This document shows positions 24,838-38,339 of a stretch of DNA of 64,000 nt, one piece after another. The position numbers and the translations under genes were made by a program. Below the pieces are notes generated by a model. It was given only the letters and a program-made list of their open reading frames with translations, had not been told where the DNA came from and searched no databases. The stretch is from Sclerurus mexicanus (Eukaryota > Chordata > Aves > Passeriformes > Furnariidae). Each line of letters begins with the position of its first letter. Within the stretch, counting starts at the first letter, position 1. The stretch is from positions 62,001-126,000 of the forward strand of contig VWZF01007082.1 in NCBI GenBank assembly GCA_013396755.1, in the 5' to 3' direction.

Positions 24838-26995
24838 GTAAGTGTCAATTTTTATTTCTTTTTAGTAGTAGTAGTTTTAATTCATGGAGTAGGAGTTAAA
24901 TGATGCATGGTACTCTTTTGCTTGCTCAGAATTAATAGAATAACATGTATTTCATTTAACCTTTTAGATTTAAAATAAAGTGAAAATATACATTTTGTGA
25001 AATGGAAAAAACCCCATATTTTAGAGATTACCCTTGTGCAAAAACTAGAGTTTTAAGGACCAATACTCTTTGAATACAGAACCATTTCCTTATTTTGCAC
25101 ACTTCCAACAATGTAATTTCATCAGCTCTAGAAAGCATGGATATGTAGAGTGCTTGCAGAAGTACTGCTAGGGCTGTACTCCCTAATTCAGGGAATGCCA
25201 TCAGAGCATTGCTGTTTCTTCAGTGTTACCAGTGATCGGGTGCATTTGCCAAACATTTGTGATGCCTGTGTATCCTTTACAAAAATTTGCCTGTATTTGG
25301 GTACAGTCACAGAATGGTAGGGAAGTGCACAGCAAACTCACTGCTAGCATAGGTCTGAGAGCTCAGAACTCTAAGGTGGACCACACCACAAAACTGTGTG
25401 GAACTCAGAGGCCAAGGGCAGTTTTACAGCTGTGCATTTGCATGCTTTGAGCCACTAAGGCTACTGATGGTCAGCAGTCATTTGTCAGAAATGCACTACT
25501 CTATTTCCACGGAATACTCAGAACAGTCCAGAGGGAGAATACGGTTTCAAACAAGCATATTGTCTCAATCTAATTTTCTGATTATTGCTGATAATGGCAG
25601 AAATGGAGAAGGGCATCTTTCCTGGCCACCATGCACTGTGTTGGTGCATTTTTGACTCAGGATCACAGACTGCACATCCCGTTTGCTGCCACTGACCTCA
25701 GCCGGTGTAACATTGCTGAATCCCTCTTGTAACATCACTGAATGTTTCTTCTCCACTTTGGTTCCTTCTCATGTCTCTAACACTGAATACCATTCTACCA
25801 GTTTCTCTGTGTATTATTATATTGATATTGTTTTCACTGGATTGTCTTCTGAGCCCTTCCCCACCATCTCCTCCTACTGGGAATATTTCACTTCCTTTTT
25901 TCTCATCTCTGTGTCTCATGTCCCAAGTTCTGACACACAAAGAATTGCACAGTGCAGGGAAAGCTGATGTTTAAACGATGCCTTTTCACTTGTTCTGTGG
26001 CTGAGACTTACAAATACAATAACAGGGATGCCAATAAATTGGAACCATGAAAGTTAGACTTACAAAGGCAAAAGAATGCCAGCACTGGTGCACACACACA
26101 TTTTTTTTCCTATATTTTTTTACCTCTGTTTTTTAATTCACTGACTACACAGAGGTTCATATAGGAGATGAGATGAAAAAAAGCTAACTTCACTGTACAC
26201 ATAACCCTGAAAATCAATGTATTTTATAGAAGGAACTACATTCTCCATGATAATTGGCTTCAGTTTTAGAACCAAAGAAAGCTATAAGAAATCACTCATT
26301 GCATGGACTGAAATAATAATCTGCATCCTCCTGAAAATGAGCATGTATGAGGAGTTGTTTCCATTTTTTGCTCCTGCTTGATTGCAAAATTTTCTTTGTG
26401 AAAATTCCAGTAAAAGAAAGTCGCCTGAGCTAGTAAATGTAAATGAAATGTTTTGACTGCTTGTTAAAATGTGAGGTCAGTGTCGTCAGTGGTATACAAT
26501 TTAGATAGATATTGTTACTCACTAAAAGTGTGGCCCTCTAAACTTTACCAAATAGATTGTTCTTCTGGAATCTGGACAAGATTTTGTAGAAACTGTGTCC
26601 TGTGAAAAAGGTTTTGGCTCTCTCGAGTTGCAGTGTCTCTCAACAATAAGGAACCTCCTGTGGTTTAGAATGTCCTGTCAGGGAGGAGTGGAACCAAACA
26701 AAAAACACCACAAAAAAAATAACCCCTTCCCCTACTAAAGATCCCCTCCCTTGGGATCTCACCACCTGAGAATGAAATGTTCTATTTCTAGCCAGTGGGC
26801 AAAATTGCATTGCATTTTGCAGAAAGCCTCTGATGGTGATAATCTTCCTTCTTGTTCTGTTTAATTACAAAGAATGTTTCTGTGAGTAGGTCCAGCTACA
26901 TGCAAATTTTATGAATATTACCATTTGTAGTATTATGGTGCTCTTAAAGATGGTATTTGCATTTAGAGTAACATGCTGATCTTAAAACTTTGTAG
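24838..26995. other. PCNX2 intron, 2.2 kb
   Basis: Intronic DNA. Several overlapping short ORFs near 25200-25970 look accidental. No repeat was recognised. Confidence 0.75.
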
Positions 26996-27099
26996 CATCT
27001 GGAGAGCGATGAAGATTCTCCTCTAGTGACACTTTCCTTTGCCTTGTGTATATTGGGTCGAAGAGCTTTGGGAGCTGCATCTCACAATATGGCCATCAG
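26996..27099 (+). CDS. PCNX2: PCNX2 exon, C-terminal domain (SDEDSPLVTL segment)
   Basis: A 104-nt exon encoding residues 276-309: an acidic start (LESDEDSPLVTL), then LGRRALGAASHNMAI and AG of a split Ser codon. The acceptor is aaaactttgtag and the donor TCAG|gtaatt. The split codon is completed by the C at 34509. By my memory of the human protein this segment is a few residues shorter at its start here. Confidence 0.95.
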
Positions 27100-30000
27100 G
27101 TAATTTTTGGGAATCCTTTCTCCTCATGTTAAAATGAAGACCTGTTTGTCTTTTTTCATATGATGTGGAATCTCTTGATATTATTATATCAAAGTAAAGT
27201 CTCATTCCTCCATAAAACATTTGGTTTCTGCCATTCTTGACCATCTTTTATTTTGTACTTGGCCAAATAACTAATAAAGATTTTTATTTCATAGGGCAAA
27301 GCAGAATTCTTCTTTGAAAGAATGGGTACCAATGGTTATTGCTCACGTTCACTCATGCCAGCTATTTGAATGCTGTCTTCCTCCAGCATGCCAGTAAAAG
27401 GAAGACTCTTCCAGAAGAGGAAAAAAATGTTAGTTAGCTAAATAATAATAAATCCTTAAGGGTTCTGTATTCCTTAGGGCAGTATTCCTGTTCATTTGCC
27501 ACTTCATTCTGGCAACTAAGGAAGGCAGAACCTCGCATCTCTTGAGACTACAGTTTTGTCTGTTCATGGTCTACCTTACTCATTTGGTCATTCATTCAAA
27601 ACACTTCTTCCTAGGAAGTCTGGTTAATTAAAATATGTTTTGTTAAGTTTCTGAATATCCTTTTCAGCTTTTATTTTCATTATGGATTCTTCCATTTTCT
27701 GAGTTATTCGGGTTTTATAGAGTACAATTTACACTGTTCTAGAGATAAGGCATTTTATTAATGAAATAATCTTTATTTTAATAACACTTAATTTCTCACC
27801 TAATTTTAGATTTTTATTAGATTTATTTGAACTCCTTGTGTTCACAGGAGTTTAGTAACCATAGAGAAGTTGAGTAAATACAGTTTCTAAGTGACCTTGC
27901 TGTGTTGGCACAGAACTGTGAGCAAAAGTACCTAGACCTCTATCAATGTGCTCCTTAGAGAGAATTTGTCTTACTAACAAGCAAACAAAGACAGCATGTG
28001 TGATTTTGAATGCATTTTGTTATAAGACAGTCCTTTTAAATATTCATTCTAGCTTTGTTATCTGTTGAGACATTTGCAACATTTTGTTTTATGTCTTCCT
28101 CTTTCAGTGAGTCACACTAAAGGTTTGTGGCCCACATGGCTCATTGCTTGGTGTGCTGCTGATTTCTGCTTTCTAAAGCGGCTTTTGTCACCTCTTTTCT
28201 ACTAGTTCTTGCACATTCCCTTCCTGTAGTAGTTTTCTTCTGGATTGCATTTCCTCTCCCTTCATTTTTATTCACTCAATTTAGTGTGGTGTTTAGTAAG
28301 TCATTGATATTTCTGAAATTGTCCTTATTTTTTTGATGATTCAGATTTTAGAGTTTGGGGACTTGATGGAGAAGTTTATGTGCATTTAAGATTTTTGTTT
28401 GAGAAATGATTGAAGTAATTTTTGATCTGGATCTGCAATAGGTAGGTCACAGGGATATTAGAAATGCATCTAAAAATGTCACAAAAGCTTCCTCAAACTG
28501 TCATCACATTGCATTTACTTTCCACTGGATCTTAAAATCTTCATTACAATGTTTTGGCACTAGTACAGATACAATAACAATGTCACCTATTTATATTGGC
28601 TTACATAGTTAGTAGATAATGCAGAGGGATAATATTATCAGAGATTTTCCAAAGCTTAACATAGAAAGTATGAATGTTGAGGATAATTATTTGCAAAGTG
28701 TTCTGTAAAGATTTTAATAATAATTTTAGGAGGCAGCTATACCATGTCTTTTGAAAATCTGGCAAATTACCAATGAAGCAAATCAGTTCCTCTCTTTTGG
28801 TGAGTTGACACTCCATACTTAAAAACACTTTCCTTGAGGAAAAAAGGTCTGTAGAAACACAAAAAATAGGGTAGTCATAGGAGGTGCACAGCTCTGTCCC
28901 TGTTTTTCTGAATCTATTCTATATAATCCTCTATCTTTAATTAAGTCCTGGTTTTCCTTTTATTAAACAAGTGCTCTGGGGCAGTATTGAATCATTGTAT
29001 TTTTAAAATGTATTTTGTGACATAAAAGGGATTAAGTGAAACCTTCTGTCTGTATCTTTTTCAGTGCTACTTCACAAAAGCTTTCCCTGGAAAAGTTTCA
29101 CTGTGGAAAAATCGTGTCACTTCCCCACCTGGTTAAATTACCTTTAATACATTTCCACTGTAAGAAAGATTTGGAGAAAAAGAAAAGGAATCTGAGTAGA
29201 ATGATTGAAGTTATAAATTGCTGCAGCATGACTGTAGCTTGGTGAAATACATTTATTCTTGTCTTACAGAATGTATATATCTATACAAAAGCAATTTAAT
29301 AGGAATTATTAACTAAGGTGCAAGGTGGATATGCTACCCCCAACACCAAGACCTTTCTCAACAGAAGTCCCCCAAACACAGTCACTTGAGCACAGAGGGA
29401 AGTTCTAACCCTACTTACTGTGTTTATGGCTTCATACAGATCCTCACAAGTAATTTAAACACAACAAAGCAGTAAGTCAGCGAGACTCCCATAGGAATGC
29501 AATTATGAAGCATGCAGGGGGAAGGACACTTTGTCCAACATGTGCAACACTGATGAGGCCAGAAGGAGATGCTCCTGACAATTAGCTTCAGGCACTGAAG
29601 TTAGGTCTCCCTCCCCTCTCTCTGTGTTTGACAGAGATACAGCAGCTCTCACCAGGGATAATTTGGAGCATTATTGCTGGTCCTCGTCCCCAGCCCTCAG
29701 GCTGCTTGCAGGACTGCATTTGGGCTGATGGGGGAGAAGTACTTAAGGTCCTCAGAAGCTGGAGGAACCATTCCTGAGGTGATGCTTTGCAGTCCTTTTC
29801 CTTAAAAAGGTGTCAGGATATTCTGGGGACCTTTTTGGAGCTTGCTGGTGCTGAAGAGGGTTTTAGTTTTCTTCAGGAATGGTCAGAGCAGGCAGATCCA
29901 CAGCCAGCTGTGTGCATGAGTGTGGGGGATGTACTGCAAGTATGGGGGGTGCAACTAGATGATCTTTAAAATCCCTTCCAACCCAGGCCATTCTGTGATT

Positions 30001-33000
30001 CTATGGCTGTCAGGAGTTGGCTCATTTTGTCAGAGGTCAGGGCTTCTAATATACACTTTGTAATGCTGGATTGCAAAAACATAGGTTTAGATTACTCTAA
30101 GTAAGCACTGAGAAATTACCTTGAATTATCTCAGGACTTCCTATTAATTCTGGCTGCAAAGCATCTTGTGTACAACATCAGTAGAGATTTCACGATGAGC
30201 TGGAGATGTAATGCCCAGATAGGCAATGCACCCTTCTTTATATGAAGCTTTTCAGGTATTCAGTGTGAGCAAACTAATCAAGAATCTGTGCTCTGTGGTT
30301 CGTGTTTTGTTCTCAGGGGTGACTATGCAGGTAGTAGGAAACTTATTCTACTAATTTTTTGAACTAAGTCTGGCCCTTTCTGTGTCTTGCAGGAGAGACA
30401 GTCATCCAACTGCTGTGCAGAAATAGTAAAGCAAGGGTAATGTTACACTGAGCTGTGCATTGCAGAATTGAGAGTCAAGTTTACATTGTGTATGTAAACT
30501 ATCAATTTGCACTCATTTACACATGATTTTGTCTAATCTATTAATCAGTAAATGTCACTGTGTAAACCAAGATTTTAAATGCTCTTATATAATGTATGTA
30601 AATAATTGTTCAGTGTACCTGCTCATGTAAATGTCAGTAGAAACCTAACATTAACACTAGATTGCACAATAAATGCATTCATTAAGAAGGCAGAACATTG
30701 CTATGCAAATCATTTGCTCTTTTAAACTGTCAGTAGGAGGCACCCTGCACAAAATGCAATTTGAAGAATGACATGACATTACCATTCATTTATTCAAATG
30801 TGAGTGCTATGTTTAGGTGTGTATTTGTAAAAAAATTACAGAATAATTCTATTCAGCCACTAAATCTACCAGTAAATAAATGTTTAGTATACATTTCTGG
30901 AAAAATGTAAAAATATCTCATCAGATATGTCCAACATTACCAAGCCTGGCTGCCCAGGTTCCCTGAGCTCCTTCTGGGCGTTATCACTCAGAGTGGACAG
31001 AGGCTCATTCCAAGGAATGCCTCTGCCTGGAGGAACCGCTGTGCTGAAGCCCATGGAAGCAGCTTCTCTCACTTGCTCCTTCCCTTTTGGGCATCCCATT
31101 GCACTGCCCAGCATCTGAGGGGTGAGAAGGAGGTAGATGGCATGGGGCATGGTGCCACAGTGTTGCTGGTGATGCTGCACTGCTAGTGGGAGTTCAAGCA
31201 GACAGTGCAGCTTGCTGTCTGCCACAGGTGAGCAGAGCAGCAGGGAAGGAAAGTTTGACTCTCAGCTCACAACCACTGTCATCTAAAATATGAAATTAGA
31301 AGGGCTACCACTAAAAATATTTCAGGTCATCACTGGCTCACAGACACGAGTGTTTTTTAATTTCTTAAACAGACTTACAGTTAACATTGGAGAAGGTCTA
31401 CAAACTGCAGAGAGAGGATGGGTTTTGGTGTGCAAAATACACACAGAGGTATTCACTAGCTCATTAGTCTTCATTCATACTGTTTTCAGGTTTGCATTAA
31501 ATGCTTTTAGTTTCAGTAGCATAAGGGGTGCAGTAGGAGGGAGTATTTGCTTTGGCACTGTTCTTCTCCCTCTGGTATTTAGGGCACTGCTTAATCCCCT
31601 CTCTTCTGCACGTTCAAGGGGCTGATGGTTCCCATGCACCTACTAGTCTTGTTCTAAAATAGCTCACAGTTGTGACAGCAGCTTTTCAGGTTGTTAGCTC
31701 AAAGGGTTAGAAATGTTGCCAGAAATAGTAGTTATGTCTCTTACAGATTAATGTTGTTTCCTTGACATGTGATTTTACCTTGACTAGTTTTTAAAATATT
31801 TTGAATGAGCCTGTAACTGCAGCAGATTACTAATTGGGGTATGTTAAAACTGGGCCAAGAAAGCAGCAACAACCTTGAGTTAGGCCTGAGATCAAAGCAG
31901 TTGACTTTACAGCTTCGTTGTAATCTCATTAGTGTCTTCAGGAGAGAGCATAACAATGGGAAGAATAATGAGAACCGTATCTTGTATGGATTAAGGCTGC
32001 ATGTTACAGAAGTAATGGCTTGAGATAGTGTCACATTATAGGCAGAATGCACCCAAAAGCCTCATTACGATTGGCAGGAGAATAAAAGATGCCCATGGTT
32101 TTGTGAATACAGCAATCTCCTCCAGACTGCTCTGGTGGAAAATACGATACATTAAATAATTGACTCTCAGCCTCTCACAACTACTGCCGCCACTGATTTG
32201 CTCCTTGTAGCAGTCATGTTTATTCTTAAAAATGCTGGCTAGAGAACTTATTATGTAGAGGGATGAGAAATGGATCAGCCTCCCCTAACTAAGCCCAGTG
32301 AGAGCTGTACATGCTTCCCTCTGCTGATACTCGGCTGCAGTTTGCGCAGCTGTCCTAGTCCTGGCTGTGCTTCCAGCACATACTGCTGTTCACAGCGGCC
32401 CGTTTAGCATGTGCTGATGCCTGTAAGACACACTCATGTGAATGCAAACTCTTTGTCTGCTCTGGTGCTCAGATTTGGCACTGAGAGCCTCTAATGATGT
32501 AAAAACCAGTTCTCTCTCCTCCCTACTTCTCCCTTCATCCCAGCCAACTTTTCGGAGCAAATACAGGGAGAGTTATGTGGGGAAAAACTATACTGTAGGA
32601 TCATCATTAGGTGCAGAGTTCAAGGGACTTTTTGCAGTTTGGTCCTGGCAAGAATATTTCAGTACAGAAGTGTTTTTTCCAGGCAAGAATTCAGTTGTGT
32701 ATGCTGATGTTGTCTAGTGGGTGGGCAAGTGAATGGACCCTTCCTGATGTCTAGCCTTTTCAAAGGAGACGATAGTCACGTATTTCACCAGACTGGCTGC
32801 ACCCACTTCCTCCCTCCGCCCCCCGCCCCTCCCCAGTTGGTTTATTCTAGGGCTTTCTTAGTTATTAAGCAGGGTTTGAGTATATCATCATTTTCTGAAC
32901 TGTGGAGATGATTGATTGAAAGTCAGTGGGGATCAGGACCTGCTCCTTGAAGACACATAATAACTCCCACTGAAATCAGTGCTCGAACGTTTTGAAGGTC

Positions 33001-34508
33001 TGAGTGTAAGTGCCTGTCTCACATCAGCATGTTTTAACACGTAACTTGGTACTAATAAATGCAAAACAGTTAAGAATTCACAAGAGCTTCCCTGTACTCC
33101 TCATGTTCCCAGCAGCGACAGCAGCCCTGCCTTCCTGACTGGCCTTGGTCTCACTGATTAGTTGATTTGTATTACACAGTGTTTTTGCAGAGAAAATCAG
33201 TATCCAGCTGTTTTTCTGGGAACAACATATATATTTGCATTTTAATTTCTAAAACATGCTACCCACCAAGAGCAAAATAAGAATGCCTTTGAGCTGAAGA
33301 TAGGCCAAACAATCTTCTAATCTCTCTTCTCCCTCTCTCAGAGAAAATATTTAAAAGATTTTTTTCTTTTTCTAAAACAAGAAAGCTCAATTATGTAGAA
33401 AGATTATGTGTTCTCTGGAGAATGGCTGGGTAGTAATGAAAACCACTAACATCTTAATGCAGCTTCTCCTCAGAGCCTTTACAATCTAAAAAAGAACTGT
33501 TGTAAGACTGAGTAAAATCTTGGCAGGTAGATGAAGCCATGTCCTGTGGGTTTGCAAGAGATGCCTGTTTTTAACAGATGGGTCTGTTTTCTTCTATTCT
33601 GAGATCGCTTGTCAGAGCAGCATTAGGACAGCAGTCCTGCTACAGGCATTATACAAGTGGCTGTGGTGGTGGCGTGGGAAGCTCGTAATTCAGGGTGCAG
33701 CTTGAAACTGAAGGCTGGTCGTTTCCCTTCACAAAGCCCTCATGCAACCATTTCCTAATAACTACTTGATTTTAACGTTTTACCTTGTGCTTAAGTCTCA
33801 GGTCCAGGCAAACCATCATCCAAGGCCAGGCAGAACTGGATGCATCTCATTTCTTAGGTTGGAAAAGAGAAAGCTAGAGTGTATTTGCTTTAGGGCTCGT
33901 TGTTTCAGTATGAAATGCCTGTTGTTTGATTTGTGCTCTCATCTGGTTTGCCGAACAGTTCCTGAAACTGTATTCTCAGTACATCTGCTTTAATGTTCAT
34001 ATTTAGGTTTGAGTTTCATTGCAAAGGTCTTAGTCTTGCTGAAAATATCTTCCACAGCTTTCTTTTTTTAAAAAAAAATATTATTTTTCACCTTACAAGG
34101 AGAACTGCTAACAGAACTGATCAATAAACTTTCAAATAAGGGAACAGCTCATGCTGCCTGCATAGGGAGTGCAGCTGGCACTCTTTGACCTGGTGTCTTT
34201 GGCACAGCTGCAGAGAAGCAGCGCCCTGAGGCACCCTGTGACTCAGTTACCCATCCTGAGGCCATCCTTCATTCCAGGTGCCCCATTCATTTCATGGCCA
34301 GTTATTTACAGCACAAGCAGAAAGAAAACCACCTACCCAAGGAAATAAGTGATGCAACCCCTGTTTTATGCCCACCACAAGCACTCTCACCCTGTGCCAG
34401 AGGGCCACCGGCCACCGCGCAGGTCAGCATGTGGCCAGCAGCTGACAGAGATCCAGCTTGGTGAGACAGGAATGACTTCTGGGAGTGACTGCTGCCTTTC
34501 TCTTACAG
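27100..34508. other. PCNX2 intron, 7.4 kb
   Basis: Contains a + strand CR1 end (about 29940-30005), an AT-rich stretch with repeated TGTAAA motifs (about 30480-30660), and GC-richer patches (about 30940-31250 and 32790-32840). The Ser codon split across it confirms that the flanking exons are adjacent. Confidence 0.8.
29940..30005 (+). repeat. CR1 LINE fragment, 3' end
   Basis: Contains AACTAGATGATCTTTAAAAT, CCCTTCCAACCCAGGCCATT and the terminal CTGTGATTCTATGG, the typical avian CR1 3' terminus. The element may reach further 5' (to about 29780), but that part is too diverged to place by eye. Confidence 0.9.
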
Positions 34509-34653
34509 CTTGGACTCTTTTCTTTATGGGCTGCATGCACTGTTCAAAGGAGACTTTCGGATATCAGCAAAAGATGAGTGGGTCTTTGCAGACATGGATC
34601 TACTGCATAAGGTTGTTGCCCCAGCAATCCGAATGTCACTGAAGCTACACCAG
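34509..34653 (+). CDS. PCNX2: PCNX2 exon, C-terminal domain (LDSFLYGLHALFKGDFRI)
   Basis: A 145-nt exon (one base, then 48 codons), residues 311-358. It reads LDSFLYGLHALFKGDFRI, then DEWVFADMDLLHKVV and IRMSLKLHQ. The acceptor is tgcctttctcttacag and the donor CCAG|gttggg, a weaker donor than those of most other exons in this gene. It ends between codons and joins DQFTCPDEY at 35666. Confidence 0.96.
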
Positions 34654-35665
34654 GTTGGGTCTCTATTTATTTGCTTTTTTTTAACTTCTACTATCATGTC
34701 TGTATTCTTAGGAAGACACAGAAAACCTTAGCAACTGTCCTAAGGAGGAGGAAAAAAAAATAAGAAAAAGTGGGAAATGGAGTACTTGTTGCATTTTCTG
34801 AGAAACATTCCTCACCAAGATGGAAAAGCTTGGCATTTATTTTGCATTCACTTGATCTTCTTTTCTGTATCCCCTGGCTGCCCATTTGAAACCATTCATT
34901 TGGCAGATCTTGACCCTGCATTTTTCATCAAAACAAAAGTGACAGTCTTATGTTTTACTTGCATGGATAAATACGGTTGTTTGTAGATTGAAAGGAAATA
35001 TATTGATTATACTGATTTAATTGCTGATTTCAGGTCAAGCCCTGTGTAGCATGGAGTTGACTTTGTTCTTACTCTGGCATGTTATGATTTAGTATCATGT
35101 GCTTTTATAATGACTTGTATTTATAATTGTTCTGAGTGTTCCCAAACTGCAGTGAATTCCTATCTGATACTGTGAAACAATAATTTTATGATGTTATCGC
35201 TGGCCGTGGTGCTGCGGGATAGCTGAAGTTACAATATTGTGGTATCCGCTGATGGATTCCCTGTCCCAGCTATTGTTGGTGGTCTCTTGTGAATAAAAAA
35301 AAAAGATTTCCACAAGAACTGTGGAATACCTCAGTGATTCCAATCGCCCTCCCGCTTACCCAAAAGCTCTGCCTCCCATGGTTTCACACTGCATTAAAAA
35401 AAGTGGGTAAGGTGGCATTCTCCAAGTGTTTTTGTCCAGTGGAGACATGAGAGCAGAACAGGTTACAATAAAGCAAAAATCGTATGTTTCTATATTACTG
35501 TTAAATTAGTTGTTCTACCTCCCAAAGACACGCTCCATCAAACGGCAAGTCAGTGGAGGGGGCAGCTGGCAACGGTTTGAAAAACAGGGTTTTGTTTATT
35601 GTTAATAGTTTTTGTGTTTTCACAGATATACCTGACCTTTTCGATACTCTTTCCTGTACTACCAG
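34654..35665. other. PCNX2 intron, 1.0 kb
   Basis: Intronic DNA with nothing recognised beyond its splice signals. Confidence 0.85.
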
Positions 35666-35896
35666 GACCAGTTCACCTGCCCGGATGAGTACGAGGACCC
35701 AGCAGTTTTATATGAAGCGATCCAATGCTTTGAAGAAAAGGTGGTGATTTGTCACGAAGGGGACCCAGCCTGGCGCAGCGCTGTGCTCTCCAACCGAGAG
35801 GAGCTGCTCACCCTGAGACACGTGGTAGATGAAGGAGCAGATGAATATAAAGTTATCATGCTCCACAAAAGCTACCTGAGCTTCAAGGTGATCAAG
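35666..35896 (+). CDS. PCNX2: PCNX2 exon, C-terminal domain (DQFTCPDEYEDPAVLYEAI)
   Basis: A 231-nt exon of 77 whole codons, residues 359-435, beginning DQFTCPDEYEDPAVLYEAI and continuing with VVICHEGDPAW, LLTLRHVVDEGADEYKVIML and LSFKVIK. The acceptor is ctttcctgtactaccag and the donor TCAAG|gtacat. It is GC-richer and richer in CpG than its flanks, as expected for coding sequence under strong constraint. It is separated by only 349 bases of intron from the next exon. Confidence 0.97.
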
Positions 35897-36245
35897 GTAC
35901 ATGTAACATCTTTCTAATATTGCAGTAATTTAGGGCTGTGGTAACTAATATTATTTCTGAGTCACCTGGTCGAAAGGAGAAGTCAATTGTAGTTATTGGA
36001 GTAGAGACTGGAGGCTAAAAGAGCTCTTTGCAGTTCACTTCTGTTTTGCACACACATGTTCATGTACCTGAAATAACATTCCAGGCTTTACCAGGGAGTA
36101 GCTGCAAAAGTTCATAAAAGCTGTTGGTGCAAAGCCATGAGGTGTCTGCACACACAACCACTGCCCTTCTACCTGGATACTGTAGTTCTGCATCTTAAGG
36201 AGAAAATGTTTTCATATGATCCGCATGTTTTTAACTTTCCTGTAG
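35897..36245. other. PCNX2 intron, 349 bases
   Basis: A short intron between the two best-conserved exons; nothing else was seen. Confidence 0.9.
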
Positions 36246-36520
36246 GTCAACAAGGAGTGCGTCAGAGGGCTTTGGGCTGGGCAGCAGCAGGAACTGATTT
36301 TCTTACGCAATTGTAACCCGGAGAGAGGAAGCATCCAGAACAATAAACAGGTCTTGCGGAACTTAATTAATTCTTCATGCGATCAGCCGCTGGGATATCC
36401 AATGTATGTTTCCCCTTTAACCACCTCGTACCTCGGGACACACAGCCAACTGAGGAACATTTGGGGGGGACCTGTCAGTTTGGACAACATTAAAAAGTGG
36501 TTCAAATCCAAATGGTTAAG
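36246..36520 (+). CDS. PCNX2: PCNX2 exon, most conserved block of the C-terminal domain
   Basis: A 275-nt exon encoding residues 436-526 plus AG of a split Arg codon. It contains VNKECVRGLWAGQQQELIFL, PERGSIQNNKQVLRNLINSS, CDQPLGYPMYVSPLTTSYL and IWGGPVSLDNI, the signature core of pecanex C-terminal domains. One residue looks unusual: the segment reads LRNCNPERG where I remember Arg rather than Cys in relatives (TGT for CGT, a CpG transition). The acceptor is actttcctgtag and the donor TTAAG|gtaggt. Confidence 0.97.
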
Positions 36521-37513
36521 GTAGGTGTTAAATTTTGGCTATGCCGATAGAGATCCTGCAAGTCTTGGTTTCACTGTATTTTCTGTTAAGAGACAGTAAT
36601 TCTATACTGTTATCTATGAGTAAAAAAAATTTAATTGCGGATAACTCATAGTATAACAAAACAGTACTGCAGATAGAGCAGGAAAAAACATTCATTAACT
36701 CATTCATGCCAAAGCTTTCTATATGTTCAACATGATTCATTCAGATCACTTAACACTACAGACATTTCCCTTATTCCATGGAATTTTACAGTTTATGCCT
36801 TCTAAATATCTTTTCTGTAACTCTGACATGTCAGAACATGAGTAAATGTACCAGTGGGTTATGCTCCAAAGCTTTGGCAGTATAATCATCCCCAAGTCAT
36901 TGTTCTTGACCAAAACACATCTAAAAATGTACTTGCTATTCACCAAAACTGCCTGACTTCCCAGGCATGCATGATCAGTATCTGGCACACTGATCTCTTG
37001 TTCCTATGTGCACTTTTCAGACAGCAAAAAACTCCCTTGTCTCATTTTCTCCACCTGCCCTATTACCACTGGAGCTGAGGAGAGGCAGGGTACCATGGAG
37101 AGACTATGGGAGCCAGGTCGCATGCCAAGACCCACATTAAAACGTCAAGAGTAAATCTCATTACCATGCTAGTTTCCCACCATGCTGCTCATCCCTCTCA
37201 TTTCTCTTTGCAACTTGGTTACCTCATGCAAAAATTGATCTTTAGAGACTACTGTAACATTGGATAAAGAACCCTAAGTTCTTGCAGGGTTCCAAAGCTA
37301 CTTAACGCAGACAAGGAAAGATTTGCTTTGTGTTGTATGCAGTTTTGTTCCAAGTAAGCTTACCACATCATCATCTTTGTCATCTCATAAAATGTCACAA
37401 GACCTGCAGTGGTGTGAGAGAGAACAGTTGCGTGTTTTGAGGGCACCTAACACTGGTGACTCAAATTTTCATGTGTAACAAGTGGCTGACCATGCGTGTG
37501 TTCCCGCAAACAG
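36521..37513. other. PCNX2 intron, 1.0 kb
   Basis: Intronic DNA interrupting the Arg codon (AG|A). Nothing else was seen. Confidence 0.85.
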
Positions 37514-37701
37514 AATGCGGAAGGACTGCCACGCAGCAGCTCACCACGAGAGAGGTAATGCAGAGGAGGTGGATAGTGGAGGGGGGTCTTCAGCCAGCAA
37601 CAATTACACAGGCAATTCAAGCCAGACCAGTAGCTCGCAGCCCACCAGAGATGGAACCCCTCAGTTACAAGCTTCATCTCAAGAGGTGCACCAGCGGGCA
37701 G
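37514..37701 (+). CDS. PCNX2: PCNX2 exon, start of low-complexity cytoplasmic tail
   Basis: A 188-nt exon (one base, 62 codons, one base), residues 528-589. It opens with basic MRKDCHAA, then becomes Ser/Gly/Asn/Gln/Thr-rich (EEVDSGGGSSASNNYTGNSS, then SQTSSSQPTRDG), so it is probably disordered. The acceptor is gttcccgcaaacag with a poor pyrimidine tract; the donor is GCAG|gtatgtg. The last base plus GC at 43302 makes Gly. The family varies greatly here, so the call rests mainly on phase, position and the conserved RMRKDC start. Confidence 0.9.
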
Positions 37702-38339
37702 GTATGTGCAAAACTTACTTGTCTTTCTCTGTATCTTTCTCCTGAGGAGCTGCATATGCAGATGCTTTTGGGGTGTGCTCAAATCCAGTGGAAAACTAAT
37801 TTTAGTAAGAGAGCATTTTTTCTTTCCTAATGACCAAGAACATGTAGGAGATGGCTTCCTGATGCTATTCCAAGTACTTATTGGGAGGGTATAAGACAAA
37901 TGTGATTCACCAAAGCTTCCCCTGTCATAACTCCATAATGTGTAATTTTTGGACTAGCAGGTGCCACTAAGAATGCCAGACAGAAATGCAGATGGGAGAG
38001 AGTGCATGAGAGATGCAGGGAGCCCGTATCAGTGAACCTCTGCTTATTGTTGGCTGGGAACAGCAGAATGAAACTATGCAAAAATCTTAATTATCTTGGT
38101 AGGACCATGACAATTTATTTGAGGAATTGGTTTGGCTGTTCATCAGCGTATGTGGAAAACAAACAAATGGAAAATAGCTTCTTCTGTCTATAAAGCAGTT
38201 ACCAAGTGAAAATTAAATGTTGCCAATCATTCTGTCAACTAACAGCTGAGCCCTTCTCAAATTATGGATTCAAAAGTACTTCAGACATATTCACAGGGTA
38301 GAACTACTGGTCTTCACACTGTAGAAGTCAGGATAAGGA

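Noticed and set aside
37456..37899. Overlapping long ORFs in other frames around the exon at 37514
   Set aside because: They are shadows of the PCNX2 exon, whose low-complexity sequence is open in several frames.
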